DNA of 64,000 bases from Nonomuraea rubra (GTDB taxonomy: Bacteria > Actinomycetota > Actinomycetes > Streptosporangiales > Streptosporangiaceae). A program made the position numbers and the translations under genes. The stretch spans positions 4,571,001 to 4,635,000 of the forward strand of contig NZ_JACHMI010000001.1 in the NCBI RefSeq assembly GCF_014207985.1, given 5' to 3'. This document shows, one piece after another, positions 1 to 8,363 of this stretch (its first letter is position 1; the number at the start of each line of letters is the position of its first letter). The notes under the pieces were generated by a model. That model did no database searches. It was not told the origin of the DNA and was given only the letters and a program-made list of their open reading frames with translations.

Positions 1-239
1 AGGCGCTCACGCTGGAGGTACGCAACGCGCCCGCGACCGGCGGCCCGCCACCCGTCCCGACCGGCGCGGCCACCACGAGCGGTGCGGCGGCCACGACCGG
101 CACGGGCAGGCGGCCCGGCCAGGGGCTGGTCGGCATGCGGGAGCGGCTGGCGATGGTGCAGGGCAGCCTGCACACCGGCCCGGAGCCGGACGGCGGCTTC
201 GCGGTACGCGCGCGCTTCCCGCTACCGCGCACGTGGTGA
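1..239 (+). CDS. Sensor histidine kinase, C-terminal end (partial)
   Basis: This is the 3' end of a gene that begins before the window; the readable frame starts at base 3 and stops with TGA at 237-239. The last residues contain GQGLVGMRERL followed by a short beta-rich tail. That is the G2 box and end of a HATPase_c domain as found in NarX/DesK-like (HisKA_3) kinases, which usually pair with a LuxR/NarL response regulator. A low-complexity Thr/Ala/Gly/Pro stretch lies just before the G2 box, in the ATP-lid position. The upstream domains and the partner regulator are outside the window, so the signal sensed is unknown. Confidence 0.75.
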   Translation, partial: ALTLEVRNAPATGGPPPVPTGAATTSGAAATTGTGRRPGQGLVGMRERLAMVQGSLHTGPEPDGGFAVRARFPLPRTW

Positions 240-250
240 CCGCGACCGCC

Positions 251-320
251 TATCAGAGCCGACGACCACCCATCAGAGCCGACGACCACCCATCAGAGCC
301 GGCGGCAGCCCGTCAGAGCC
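251..320. repeat. 20-bp tandem repeat, about 3.5 copies, at the 3' end of corA
   Basis: Three 20-bp units follow one another at 251-270, 271-290 and 291-310, each containing TATCAGAGCC or CATCAGAGCC and GACGACCACC (the third is diverged). A half copy lies at 311-320. The corA stop codon (TCA on the + strand, 313-315) lies in the last half unit, so on the corA strand the sequence GGCTCTGA is repeated after the gene ends. This fills the gap between the convergent histidine kinase and corA ends. Confidence 0.85.
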
Positions 321-1305
321 ATCCGCTCCTGCGCAGCAGCCGGAAGACGACGACCACGGCGACGGCCATGACCACCAGGGCGAGCGGATACCCGATCACC
401 CAGTGCAACTCGGGCATGTGGTCGAAGTTCATGCCGTAGATCCCGGCGATCATCGTGGGGACGGCGATGAGCGCCGCCCATGACGAGATCTTGCGCATGT
501 CGGCGTTCTGCTGCATGGCCACCTTGTTCTGCTCCCGCCCCGTCAGCGCCAGATGCGCGGTCAGGGCGCTGGTGAGCAGCTCGTTGTGCTCGTCCACCTG
601 GGCGTCCACGCGCAGCAGGTGGTCGAGCACGTCGCGGAACTGCTCCCGGGTGGCCGAGCACAGCTCCACCCGGCCCTTCACGATCTCCTCCAGCACCGGG
701 ATCAGCGGGTCCTGGGCGGTGCGGAACTCCAGGACCTCGCGCTTGAGCGAGTAGATGTCCTCGGTGGCGTCGGCGTACTGGCCGCTGAACACCCGGCGCT
801 CCAGCGCGATGAGGTCGCTCTCGATCTCGTGCGTGATGCGGCCGTAGTCGTCGACGACCTGGTCGCAGATCACGTACAGGACCCCCGAGGGACCCGCGGC
901 GAGCAGGCCGGGATCGGCCTCCAGACGGCGGCGTACGGCCTTCAGCGGCGCGGCCTGGCCGTGCCGGACGCTGATGACGAAGTCCTTGCTCAGGAACAGG
1001 TTGATCTCGCCGACCTCGATGTCGGAGCTCTCCCTGTCGTACAGCAGCGGCTTGAGCACCACGAACAGGGTGTCGTCGTAGCGTTCGAGCTTGGCCCGCT
1101 GGTGGGCGTGGATGGCGTCCTCGACCGCCAGCGGGTGCAGCTTCACCTCGTGGGTGATCAGGTCGAACTCCTCCTGCGAGGGATCGTGCAGGCCGATCCA
1201 CAGGAAGCTGTCGCCCCTGGCCCGCGCCGCGTTGAACGCCTCGCTGATGTCGCCCGTGATGGTCTCACGCACGCCGCCGCAGTAGATCGCCTGGTCCACT
1301 ATCAC
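313..1305 (-). CDS. corA: CorA-family magnesium/cobalt transporter
   Basis: The product is about 330 residues and fits the CorA/2-TM-GxN family. It has a long acidic/helical cytoplasmic domain and two C-terminal membrane helices. The first is closed by the signature YGMNF (Gly-Met-Asn selectivity loop) and the second is the valine-rich segment near the end. It should form a pentameric Mg2+ channel in the membrane. The frame is open to a TTG at 1332. I prefer the GTG at 1303-1305 (protein MIVDQAIY...), which matches how relatives begin. No Shine-Dalgarno is visible before it, and a GACAAT -10-like box lies only 7 nt upstream, so the message may be leaderless. Confidence 0.88.
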   Translation of the reverse strand: MIVDQAIYCGGVRETITGDISEAFNAARARGDSFLWIGLHDPSQEEFDLITHEVKLHPLAVEDAIHAHQRAKLERYDDTLFVVLKPLLYDRESSDIEVGEINLFLSKDFVISVRHGQAAPLKAVRRRLEADPGLLAAGPSGVLYVICDQVVDDYGRITHEIESDLIALERRVFSGQYADATEDIYSLKREVLEFRTAQDPLIPVLEEIVKGRVELCSATREQFRDVLDHLLRVDAQVDEHNELLTSALTAHLALTGREQNKVAMQQNADMRKISSWAALIAVPTMIAGIYGMNFDHMPELHWVIGYPLALVVMAVAVVVVFRLLRRSGWL

Positions 1306-1390
1306 ACACAGTATTGTCGCGTACTCGGACAAGCCGCCCGTCTTGGCGGCTCGTGAACGCCCGCCGTGAAGGCGGGGCGACCGTCCAGGT

Positions 1391-3013
1391 TCAGAGCCGG
1401 AGCCGGGGCCAGGACTCCGTGTCGCGCAGGAGCCGGCGGTCGTGGGTGGCCAGCACCACCGCGGCGTCCATCGTGGTCAGCGCCTCGGTCAGCTCCTCCA
1501 TCAGCACCATGGACAGGTGGTTGGTCGGCTCGTCGAGCAGCACCACCTGCGGCCGGGAGGCCAGCAGGAGCGCCAGGTCGAGCCGGCGGCGCTGCCCGAC
1601 CGACAGCTCGGTGACCGGCCGGTGCAGGGCCTCCGACGGGAGCAGGCCGAGCCGGCCGAGCCCGACCGCGGCCGACTCGTCGAGCTCGCCCGAGGCGACG
1701 AGCCTGCCCACGGCGGACTCGTACACCTCGAAGGCCCGCCGCCGCGACGGCGGCGGCGACTCCTGGGCGAGCAGGCCGGTACGGGTGCCCCGCCTGCCCT
1801 GGACGGTCCCCGTGTCGGGGGCGAGCCGGCCGGCGAGCACGTGCAGGAGGCTCGACTTGCCCGAGCCGTTCGGTCCGGTCACCACCAGGCGGTCGCCCGC
1901 GCGGAGCAGCACCGACTGCGGCGCGTCGAACCGGCCGCGGACGCTCACGCCGTCGGCGCGCAGCAGCGTGACCCCGGCGGGCGCGTCCAGGTGCGGCGGC
2001 TGGAACCGCAGCGGCGGCTCGGGCACGTCCACGAGGTGCGCCTCCAGCTCCTCCTGCCGCCGGTGCACCGCCCGCACCAGCGCCGGCGCGCGGGTGGCGC
2101 GGGTGTGCTTGCCGGTGCCCTTCTCCGGCCGCCAGCCGGTGGACAGCCGGTTCTGGGCCGCGGAGAGGTCCTGGGCGAGGCGCCGGTGTTCGAGCTGCTG
2201 GTCCCGGTACGCGCTCTCCCAGCGCTCCCGCTCGGCTTGCCGGCCCTCCCGGTAGCCCGCGTACCCGCCGCCGTACGTGCGGGGACGGCCGTCGCCGGTC
2301 GGGTCGAGGTCCAGCACCGCGGTCACCACGTCCGACAGCAGCGCGCGGTCGTGGCTGACCAGCACCACGCCGCCGGGATGCGCCCGGAGCGCGGCGGTCA
2401 GGTGGTCGAGGCCGCCGGCGTCGAGATGGTTGGTGGGCTCGTCGAGCAGCAGCAGGTCGTGCCCGGCGCCCAGCAGGCAGGCCAGCCGGATCCGGTACCG
2501 CTGCCCGACCGACAGCTCCGCCAGCGGCACGGAACGGTCGGCGACCGCGTCGAGCGCGGCCAGGGAGATCTCGACGCGGCGGTCGGCGTCCCAGGCGCCG
2601 ATGGAGTCGGCCGCCGCCAGCGCCTCGGTGTACGCCTCCTCGGCGCCCGGACGTTCCTCGACTAGGTCGAGAGCGGCCGACTCGAACGCGCGCAGCACCG
2701 CGCGCACCTGGGCCAGCTCGACGTCGATGAGGTCGCCGACCGTGCCGTCGGCGGCGACGGGCATCTCCTGGTCGGCGACGCCCAGCGTGCCGGCCCGGTG
2801 CACGGTGCCGGAGTCGGGGGCCAGCGTGCCGGCGAGCACCTGCAGCAGGGTGGTCTTCCCGCGGCCGTTCTCGCCGACCACGCCGAGGCGGTCGCCGGGG
2901 GAGACGATGAGGTCCACGCCGGTCAGGACCGGCCGGCCACCGCGCGACAGGTGCAGGCCGGTGGCGTTGAGATGGGCTCGCGAACGAGCGGATGGCATGA
3001 CGATGGCAGACAT
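1391..3013 (-). CDS. ABC-F family ATPase, probable antibiotic resistance (ribosome protection) type
   Basis: The 540-residue protein has two ABC ATPase domains and no membrane segment, the ABC-F arrangement. Domain 1 has Walker A GENGRGKTT, signature LSVGQ and Walker B LLLLDEPTNHLD. Domain 2 has GPNGSGKSS, LSVGQ and VVLLDEPTNHLS. Between them is a charged Arg/Glu/Gln-rich linker (about 250-330), the part that reaches the ribosomal P-site and sets antibiotic specificity. ABC-F proteins displace macrolide, lincosamide or pleuromutilin-type drugs from the ribosome; relatives are self-resistance genes in actinomycetes. No biosynthetic cluster lies nearby, so the drug is unknown. The structured leader upstream suggests inducible expression. 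Confidence 0.85.
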   Translation of the reverse strand: MSAIVMPSARSRAHLNATGLHLSRGGRPVLTGVDLIVSPGDRLGVVGENGRGKTTLLQVLAGTLAPDSGTVHRAGTLGVADQEMPVAADGTVGDLIDVELAQVRAVLRAFESAALDLVEERPGAEEAYTEALAAADSIGAWDADRRVEISLAALDAVADRSVPLAELSVGQRYRIRLACLLGAGHDLLLLDEPTNHLDAGGLDHLTAALRAHPGGVVLVSHDRALLSDVVTAVLDLDPTGDGRPRTYGGGYAGYREGRQAERERWESAYRDQQLEHRRLAQDLSAAQNRLSTGWRPEKGTGKHTRATRAPALVRAVHRRQEELEAHLVDVPEPPLRFQPPHLDAPAGVTLLRADGVSVRGRFDAPQSVLLRAGDRLVVTGPNGSGKSSLLHVLAGRLAPDTGTVQGRRGTRTGLLAQESPPPSRRRAFEVYESAVGRLVASGELDESAAVGLGRLGLLPSEALHRPVTELSVGQRRRLDLALLLASRPQVVLLDEPTNHLSMVLMEELTEALTTMDAAVVLATHDRRLLRDTESWPRLRL

Positions 3014-3150
3014 GTGCTTCCTGTCGAAGACAGGCTCGCGCGCACCCCTGGCGTCGGGGCGGGGAACCTGGAGGTGAGAGAGGACTGCGAACGCGCTTGG
3101 CAGCGCCCGATGGCGGGCGGGCGAGGCGGTCGTCTCTCACAGGAAGTACA
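3014..3150 (-). promoter_or_regulatory. Structured leader of the ABC-F gene (candidate translational attenuator)
   Basis: Just before the ATG the minus strand can fold the perfect hairpin CCTGTC-TTC-GACAGG (3020-3034), whose 3' arm holds the Shine-Dalgarno GACAGGAAG. Further upstream CTTCCTGT (3140-3147) is an exact 8-nt complement of the same ACAGGAAG. It overlaps GTGAGAGA (3133-3140), which can instead pair with TCTCTCAC (3074-3081). Mutually exclusive pairings around a ribosome-binding site are the layout of drug-inducible attenuators. No convincing leader peptide was identified, so the trigger is open. Confidence 0.5.
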
Positions 3151-3229
3151 GATGCACGGGCACAGTTTATCCGAGACCCGGCCTGGGACATCATGGGCGG
3201 GGAGGGCCGGACGAGAAGGAGGGTTCGCG

Positions 3230-3598
3230 GTGGCCGACGGAGTGGTGTTCGAGAGCGTGGCGCCAGTGGTGCCGGTGCTGGACCTGGACGCGGCGATGGA
3301 GCGGTATCGGCGGCTCGGCTTCGGCGTCCGCGCCTACGAGGGCGGCGCGCGTTACGCCTTCGTCGAGCGCGGCGGAGTGTCGCTGCACCTGACCGAGTGG
3401 GCCGAGCACGATCCCGGCCGCACCGGCGCGGCCGTCTACCTGTACGTCTCCGCCGCGGACGCGGTGCACGCCGAGTGGGCGGCCGCCGGCGTCCCGGGGC
3501 GGCTCGGCCGGCCCCAGGACACCGAGTACGGGCTGCGCGAGTTCGCCTACGTCGATCCCGACGGGACCCTGCACCGCGTCGGGTCGCCGCTCGGCTGA
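3230..3598 (+). CDS. VOC superfamily (glyoxalase/bleomycin-resistance-like) protein
   Basis: This 122-residue protein has the beta-alpha-beta-beta-beta pattern of a vicinal-oxygen-chelate fold, with the typical ending FAYVDPDGTLHRVG. The bleomycin-resistance subfamily binds drugs as dimers without metal, while others are metal-dependent lyases or dioxygenases. The substrate cannot be read here. The start is GTG with AAGGAGG at 3216-3222, seven nt upstream. It is divergent from the ABC-F resistance gene, which makes a drug-binding role attractive but unproven. Confidence 0.75.
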   Translation: MADGVVFESVAPVVPVLDLDAAMERYRRLGFGVRAYEGGARYAFVERGGVSLHLTEWAEHDPGRTGAAVYLYVSAADAVHAEWAAAGVPGRLGRPQDTEYGLREFAYVDPDGTLHRVGSPLG

Positions 3599-3609
3599 CC
3601 GCTCGTCTG

Positions 3610-5043
3610 TCAGAGGTCGGCCAGCAGGGTCGCCGGGCGTTCCACGCAGTCGGCGACGTAACGGAGGAAACCTCCGGCGACGCCGCCGTCGCAGACGCGG
3701 TGGTCGAACGTGAACGAGAGCTGCGTGACCTTGCGGACGACGAGGGCGCCGTCCACCGCCCATGGCCTGTCGATGATGCGGCCGATGCCCAGGAGGGCGG
3801 CCTCGGGGTGGTTGATGATCGGGGTGGAGCCGTCCACGCCGAACACGCCGTAGTTGTTGAGCGTAAAGGTGCCTCCGGTCAGGACCTGCGGGGGGAGGGT
3901 GCCCTCGCGGGCCAGCGCGGTCAGGCGGGCCAGCTCGGCGGCCAGCTCCGTCAGCGTCATGCGGTGGGCGTCGCGGACGACCGGGACGACCAGGCCGCGC
4001 TCCGTCTGGGCGGCGAAGCCCAGGTGGATCCGCGGGTAGCGGACGATCTCGGCCCGTTCCAGGTCCACCGTGGAGTTCAGCTCCGGGTGGCGGCGCAGGC
4101 CGGCGACGCAGATGCGGGCCAGCAGCGCCAGCAGGCCGATGCGCCGGTCGGGGACTGCGGCGCGCAACGCGTCCCTGGTCTCCAGCAGGCCGGTGGCGTC
4201 CACGTCCACCCAGGTCGTGGCGTCGGGGATCTCGCTCCTGCTCCTGGACAGCTTCTCGGCCACCGCCCGGCGCAGGCCGCGCAGCGGGATGCGCTCCGGC
4301 TCCTCGGAAGCGGGGGTGGCGGGCTGCGGCGTGCGGTCGGTGGTGGTCGCCGGTCGTACGGCCTGCTGTGGCGCGGTGGTGACGGCGTCTGCGGCGCTGC
4401 CGGCGGCGCTGGTGGCGGCGCTGGTGGCGACGGCGGCAGGCCCGGGGCGCGATGCCGCGGCCGGCTCGCGGGACTCCGCGATGGCGCGCTCGACGTCGCG
4501 GCGCAGGATGACCCGGTTGGGGCCGCTGGGCGTGAGACCGGCCAGGTCGATGCCGTGCTCCTGCGCCAGCCGGCGGACCAGCGGCGAGATCACCCGCGGC
4601 GCCTCCCCGGGCCCTGCCGCAGCCGGTGGGGCCGCGCCGGGGCGGGCTCGGCGCCGGCGTCGCCGCCCAGGAAGGTGGCCGGTGCCATAGCCGATCAGCA
4701 CGTTGCCCGACCCGGCCCGCTCCTCCTCCCGGTAACGCTCCGCCGCCACGTCAGGGCCGGCTTCCGCAACCCTCTCGCCACCCGTGCCGGGAACGCCGCC
4801 GCCCACCGAGATGAGCGGATCGCCCACCGAGAGGGTCGTCCCCGCCTCGGCGTGCAGCTCCAGCACGGTCCCCGCGTACGGAACCGGCACCTCCACGGCG
4901 GCCTTGGCCGTCTCCACCTCCACCACGATCTGGTCGATCTCCACGCTGTCCCCGACGGCGACCTTCCAGACCAGCACCTCCGCCTCGGTCAGCCCCTCGC
5001 CCAGGTCGGGCAGCCGGAAGAGCTGGGCCTCCAGGGTGTTCAC
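3610..5043 (-). CDS. bkdC: Branched-chain 2-oxoacid dehydrogenase E2, dihydrolipoamide acyltransferase
   Basis: The 477-residue E2 has an N-terminal lipoyl domain (about 8-85) with the lipoylated lysine in VETAKAAVEV (Lys47). A Gly/Pro-rich linker and a peripheral-subunit-binding domain (VRRLAQEHGIDLAGL region) follow. After a long Ala/Pro/Thr linker comes the catalytic domain with DHRVCDGG near the end. It transfers the acyl group from E1 to CoA in breakdown of leucine, isoleucine and valine 2-oxoacids, a source of branched starters for fatty acids and polyketides. The start is GTG at 5043 after AGGGGGGC, overlapping the E1beta stop as GTGA. E3 is not encoded here. Confidence 0.93.
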   Translation of the reverse strand: MNTLEAQLFRLPDLGEGLTEAEVLVWKVAVGDSVEIDQIVVEVETAKAAVEVPVPYAGTVLELHAEAGTTLSVGDPLISVGGGVPGTGGERVAEAGPDVAAERYREEERAGSGNVLIGYGTGHLPGRRRRRRARPGAAPPAAAGPGEAPRVISPLVRRLAQEHGIDLAGLTPSGPNRVILRRDVERAIAESREPAAASRPGPAAVATSAATSAAGSAADAVTTAPQQAVRPATTTDRTPQPATPASEEPERIPLRGLRRAVAEKLSRSRSEIPDATTWVDVDATGLLETRDALRAAVPDRRIGLLALLARICVAGLRRHPELNSTVDLERAEIVRYPRIHLGFAAQTERGLVVPVVRDAHRMTLTELAAELARLTALAREGTLPPQVLTGGTFTLNNYGVFGVDGSTPIINHPEAALLGIGRIIDRPWAVDGALVVRKVTQLSFTFDHRVCDGGVAGGFLRYVADCVERPATLLADL

Positions 5044-6056
5044 GCCGCCCCCCTGGTCAGATGCCGCACGTCGGGCCGGTCGTCGAACTGGAGCCGGTCG
5101 ACGGCGTCCAGCACCCGGTCCACCCCGGGCAGGTGCGCGTGCTCCAGCTTCGGCGGCGGGTACGGGATGTCGAACCCGGCCACCCGCAGCACGGGCGCGG
5201 CCAGCGAGTGGAAGCACCGCTCCTGCACCCGCGCCGCGATCTCGGCCCCCACCCCCGCGAACCCCTGCGCCTCCTGCACGACCACGCACCGTCCGGTACG
5301 CCGCACCGACGCGACGACGGTCTCGTCGTCGAACGGCACGATCGTCCGCAGGTCCACGACCTCCAGGTCCAGCCCGTCCTCGGCGGCGGCGGAGGCGGCC
5401 TCCAGCGCGACGGGCACGGACGGCCCGTAGGCGACCAGGGTGGCGTCCCGGCCGGGCCGCCGGATCGCGGCCCGCCCGAACGGCGCCGCCGCGCGCCGCT
5501 CCAGCGCCGCCTCCGCCTTGGCCCAGTACAGCTTCTTCGGCTCCAGGAACACCACGGGGTCGGGGTCGGCGATGGCGTCCCGCAGCAGCCAGTAGGCGTC
5601 CTCGACGGTCGCCGGGGTGACGACCTTCAGGCCGGGCGTGTGGGCGTAGTACGCCTCGCTGGAGTCGCAGTGGTGCTCGACCCCGCCGATGCCGCCCGCG
5701 TACGGGACCCGGATCACCATCGGCAGCGACAGCTTCCCCCGGGTGCGGTTGCGCAGCTTGGCGACGTGCGAGGCGATCTGCTCGAACGCCGGGTAGGCGA
5801 ACGCGTCGAACTGCATCTCCACCACCGGCCGGTAGCCGCCCATCGCCATGCCGACCGCGAGGCCCACGATGCCCGACTCGGCCAGCGGCGTGTCGAAGCA
5901 GCGCTCCTCGCCGAAGTCCCTGGTGAGCCCGTCGGTGATGCGGAAGACGCCGCCGAGCGGCCCGACGTCCTCGCCGAAGACCAGCACGCGCTCGTCGTCG
6001 CGCAGCGCGTCGCGCAGGGCCGTGTTCAGGGCCTGCGCCATCGAGACGGTGGACAT
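5040..6056 (-). CDS. bkdB: Branched-chain 2-oxoacid dehydrogenase E1 component, beta subunit
   Basis: The 338-residue protein begins MSTVSMAQALNTAL and contains GEDVGPLGGVFR and PLAESGIVGLAVGMA, the thiamine-diphosphate pyrimidine-domain hallmarks of transketolase-like E1beta subunits. The C-terminal transketolase domain ends with VAGFDIPYPP. With E1alpha it decarboxylates branched-chain 2-oxoacids and acylates the lipoyl group of E2. It starts 1 nt after the E1alpha stop and overlaps bkdC by 4 nt, so the three genes are translated as one operon. Confidence 0.94.
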   Translation of the reverse strand: MSTVSMAQALNTALRDALRDDERVLVFGEDVGPLGGVFRITDGLTRDFGEERCFDTPLAESGIVGLAVGMAMGGYRPVVEMQFDAFAYPAFEQIASHVAKLRNRTRGKLSLPMVIRVPYAGGIGGVEHHCDSSEAYYAHTPGLKVVTPATVEDAYWLLRDAIADPDPVVFLEPKKLYWAKAEAALERRAAAPFGRAAIRRPGRDATLVAYGPSVPVALEAASAAAEDGLDLEVVDLRTIVPFDDETVVASVRRTGRCVVVQEAQGFAGVGAEIAARVQERCFHSLAAPVLRVAGFDIPYPPPKLEHAHLPGVDRVLDAVDRLQFDDRPDVRHLTRGAA

Positions 6057-6057
6057 G

Positions 6058-7251
6058 TCAGCTCTCCTGTGCGTTCAGCTCGGCCCGCAGCTGCTCGCGC
6101 TGTTCGAGGAGCTGGGGGGTGGGCTCGGCGTAGACGTGGTCGAAGATCTCGAGCAGGTCGGGCTCGGTGTCGGCGTTCATCCGCGCCCGCAGGTCGGCGG
6201 CGAGCGACTCGCCCCGCGTACGGGCGGACTCGGCGTCCTCGTCGGTGAGCAGGCCGCGCCCGCGCAGGTACGTCTCCAGCCGCGGCAGCGGGTCGGCCGC
6301 GCTCCAGCGCCGCACCTCGTCGTCGTCGCGGTAGCGGGTGGCGTCGTCGGCGTTGGTGTGCGCGTCCATCCGGTACGTGTGCGCCTCGACGAGGAACGGC
6401 CCCTGCCCGGAGCGGGCGTGCTCGACGGCCGCGCTCAGCACGGACAGCACGGCCACCAGGTCGTTGCCGTCCACCTGCTCGGCGGGCACGCCGTACCCGA
6501 CGCCCTTGTACGCCAGCGCCGGCGCCGCGCTCTGCCTGGCCAGCGGCACGGAGATGGCGTACTTGTTGTTCTGCACGAAGAAGACGACCGGCGCCTTGAA
6601 CACGGCGGCGAAGTTGAGCGCCTCGTGGAAGTCGCCCTCGCTCGTCCCGCCGTCCCCGATGAACGCCATCACCACGCCGTCCTCGCCCTTGCGGCGCAGC
6701 GCCTCGGCCATGCCGGTGGCGTGCAGCACCTGCGTGGCCAGCGGCGTGCACTGGGGCGCCACCCGGGTCGCGGCCGGGTCGTAGCCGCAGTGCCAGTCGC
6801 CGCGCAGCAGCGTCAGCACCTCGACCGGGTCGAGGCCGCGCGCCACCAGCGCCACCGAGTCGCGGTAGGTGGGGAACAGCCAGTCGTGCTCGCGCAGCGC
6901 GAGCACCCCCGCGACCTGGCAGGCCTCCTGGCCGCGGCTGGACGGGTAGACGGCGAGCCGGCCCTGCTTGGTCAGCGCCGTCGCCTGGGTGTCGAAGCGC
7001 CGTCCCACGACCATCCACCGGTACGCCGCGCGCAGCAGGTCGTCCGGCGGCACGGCGTACCCCGCGGGGGCCTTGACGGCGGAGCCGCTCTCATCGACGA
7101 ACCGGATGGGCGCCTGCGAGGGCAGCAGCTCCCGCACGGCTTTCGCCGACGTCTTCGTGGACATGAAGCCACTCACTTTCTGCTGGTCGGAGCGCTCGCC
7201 CAGGGAGGGGTGCCAGACGAAGCCGGCCGGCGACGGACGGACCTGCACCAT
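6058..7251 (-). CDS. bkdA: Branched-chain 2-oxoacid dehydrogenase E1 component, alpha subunit
   Basis: The 397-residue E1alpha carries the thiamine-diphosphate motif GDGGTSEGD...NN (GDG to NN over about 30 residues). It also has the phosphorylation-loop-like region RMDAHTNADDATRYR found in branched-chain and pyruvate E1alpha. It is the first gene of the bkdABC operon. The ATG at 7251 is preceded by GAGGGGAT. A second in-frame ATG (residue 30, position 7164) starts MSTKTSAK and is also possible. Divergent transcription from an Lrp-type regulator matches the known bkd/bkdR organisation. Confidence 0.93.
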   Translation of the reverse strand: MVQVRPSPAGFVWHPSLGERSDQQKVSGFMSTKTSAKAVRELLPSQAPIRFVDESGSAVKAPAGYAVPPDDLLRAAYRWMVVGRRFDTQATALTKQGRLAVYPSSRGQEACQVAGVLALREHDWLFPTYRDSVALVARGLDPVEVLTLLRGDWHCGYDPAATRVAPQCTPLATQVLHATGMAEALRRKGEDGVVMAFIGDGGTSEGDFHEALNFAAVFKAPVVFFVQNNKYAISVPLARQSAAPALAYKGVGYGVPAEQVDGNDLVAVLSVLSAAVEHARSGQGPFLVEAHTYRMDAHTNADDATRYRDDDEVRRWSAADPLPRLETYLRGRGLLTDEDAESARTRGESLAADLRARMNADTEPDLLEIFDHVYAEPTPQLLEQREQLRAELNAQES

Positions 7252-7270
7252 CGGCGATCCCCTCTGCGGA

Positions 7271-7340
7271 CATTTGTCACAGACAGCGTCCGTCTAGCTG
7301 GCCATCCGTTCAAGAGACCATGGATAATGTGCGACAAATG
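7271..7340. promoter_or_regulatory. Candidate Lrp/BkdR operator and lrp promoter between bkdA and the regulator
   Basis: An exact 8-bp inverted pair CATTTGTC (7271-7278) and GACAAATG (7333-7340) spans the divergent promoter region, compatible with wrapping by an Lrp octamer. GATAAT at 7323-7328 is a good -10 for the rightward gene. Its start point would be near 7335, downstream of the ATG at 7320, which favours the TTG start at 7368. Confidence 0.45.
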
Positions 7341-7367
7341 GTTCGCAACCGGCTCTTGGAGGGCCAA

Positions 7368-7874
7368 TTGTCGTCTGAAGGGGCCCCTGGGAACGGCTGG
7401 CCGGGACGTTCGGCCACCGGGCTGGACGCGGTGGACCGGGCGATCATCGCCGAGCTCCTGCGCGACGGCCGGATGTCGGTGCGCACGCTCGCCGACCGGG
7501 TGCACATCTCGCGCGCGAACGCCTACGCCCGCCTGACCCGGCTGGTGGACGACGGCGTGATCACGGGCTTCACCGTCGAGCTCGCGCCGCACCGGGCCGG
7601 CCTGGGCACCAGCGCGTACGTGTCGGTGACCATCGAGCAGAACTCCTGGCGCGCGGTGCTGGCCCAGCTCAAGGAGATCCCGTTCGTCGAGCACTTCGCC
7701 ATGGTCGGCGGCGACTACGACATCCTCGTCCTGGTCAGGACACCGGACAACGAGACGCTGCGGCACGTGGTGCTGGAGCGCATCCAGGACGTGCCGGGCG
7801 TGCTGTCCACGCGTACGTGGCTGGTGTTCGACGAGGCGCGGGGCAGCGGCGCGCAGTGGGGGGCGCCGGACTAG
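7368..7874 (+). CDS. Lrp/AsnC-family transcriptional regulator, probable bkd regulator
   Basis: The protein has an N-terminal winged helix-turn-helix (LDAVDRAIIAELLRDGR, then the recognition helix in RTLADRVHISRANAYARL) and a C-terminal RAM ligand domain (VEHFAMVGGDYDILVLVRTP). Lrp-family BkdR proteins sense branched-chain amino acids or oxoacids and control bkd operons; the divergent bkdABC supports that role. The frame is open from ATG 7320. I chose TTG 7368 (168 aa) because GGAGGG sits 5 nt before it and the -10 box lies between the two. The 3' end overlaps the convergent GbsR gene by 4 nt. Confidence 0.88.
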   Translation: MSSEGAPGNGWPGRSATGLDAVDRAIIAELLRDGRMSVRTLADRVHISRANAYARLTRLVDDGVITGFTVELAPHRAGLGTSAYVSVTIEQNSWRAVLAQLKEIPFVEHFAMVGGDYDILVLVRTPDNETLRHVVLERIQDVPGVLSTRTWLVFDEARGSGAQWGAPD

Positions 7875-8335
7875 GACTTGAGCGTCCTGTACTCCTCGAA
7901 GATCGCCTCGATGTGCCGGACCATGAACGTGTAGTACTCGTGCATCTCGTGCAGCCGGCCGCGCTGCGGCTCGGGGAGCTCGTCGCCGCGCGCCCGCGCG
8001 TGCTCGGCGAGGGTCAGCAGCTCCCTGGTCTGCTCCAGCACGTGCTGCAGGCAGCCGATCCAGGCGTCGTCGCGCCACTGGTAGACGTACTGGCGCGAGC
8101 CCGGCTCCTTGAAGCGCCGCACGGTGCCGCTGTCGACCAGCAGGCGGGTGATCTCGGAGACCGAGCCCTTGCTCGCGTCGAGCGCGCTCTGCAGCTCCGC
8201 CGTCGCCATCGGCTCGGGGCTGAGCATCAGCACCCCGGCGGCGCGCCCCGCCATGGGCGGCCAGCCCATCGCGCGGCCGATGCGCAGGCCGAAATCGTCG
8301 ATCAAGGGGCTCAGGTCGCCGGCCAGGCTGGACAC
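7871..8335 (-). CDS. GbsR/MarR-type winged-helix transcriptional regulator
   Basis: The protein (about 154 aa) has the GbsR layout: a winged helix with a hydrophobic start (LIDDFGLRIGRAMGWPPMAGRAAGVLML), a recognition region SALDASKGSVSEITRLLVDSGTVRR and a helical C-terminal half. GbsR represses glycine-betaine synthesis genes in response to choline, and the divergent choline/betaine aldehyde dehydrogenases fit. An in-frame ATG lies at 8374, inside the repeated operator. I prefer GTG 8335, 7 nt after GGGAG. Confidence 0.8.
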   Translation of the reverse strand: MSSLAGDLSPLIDDFGLRIGRAMGWPPMAGRAAGVLMLSPEPMATAELQSALDASKGSVSEITRLLVDSGTVRRFKEPGSRQYVYQWRDDAWIGCLQHVLEQTRELLTLAEHARARGDELPEPQRGRLHEMHEYYTFMVRHIEAIFEEYRTLKS

Positions 8336-8363
8336 CACCCGTCTCCCAACGGTCAGAAAAAAA

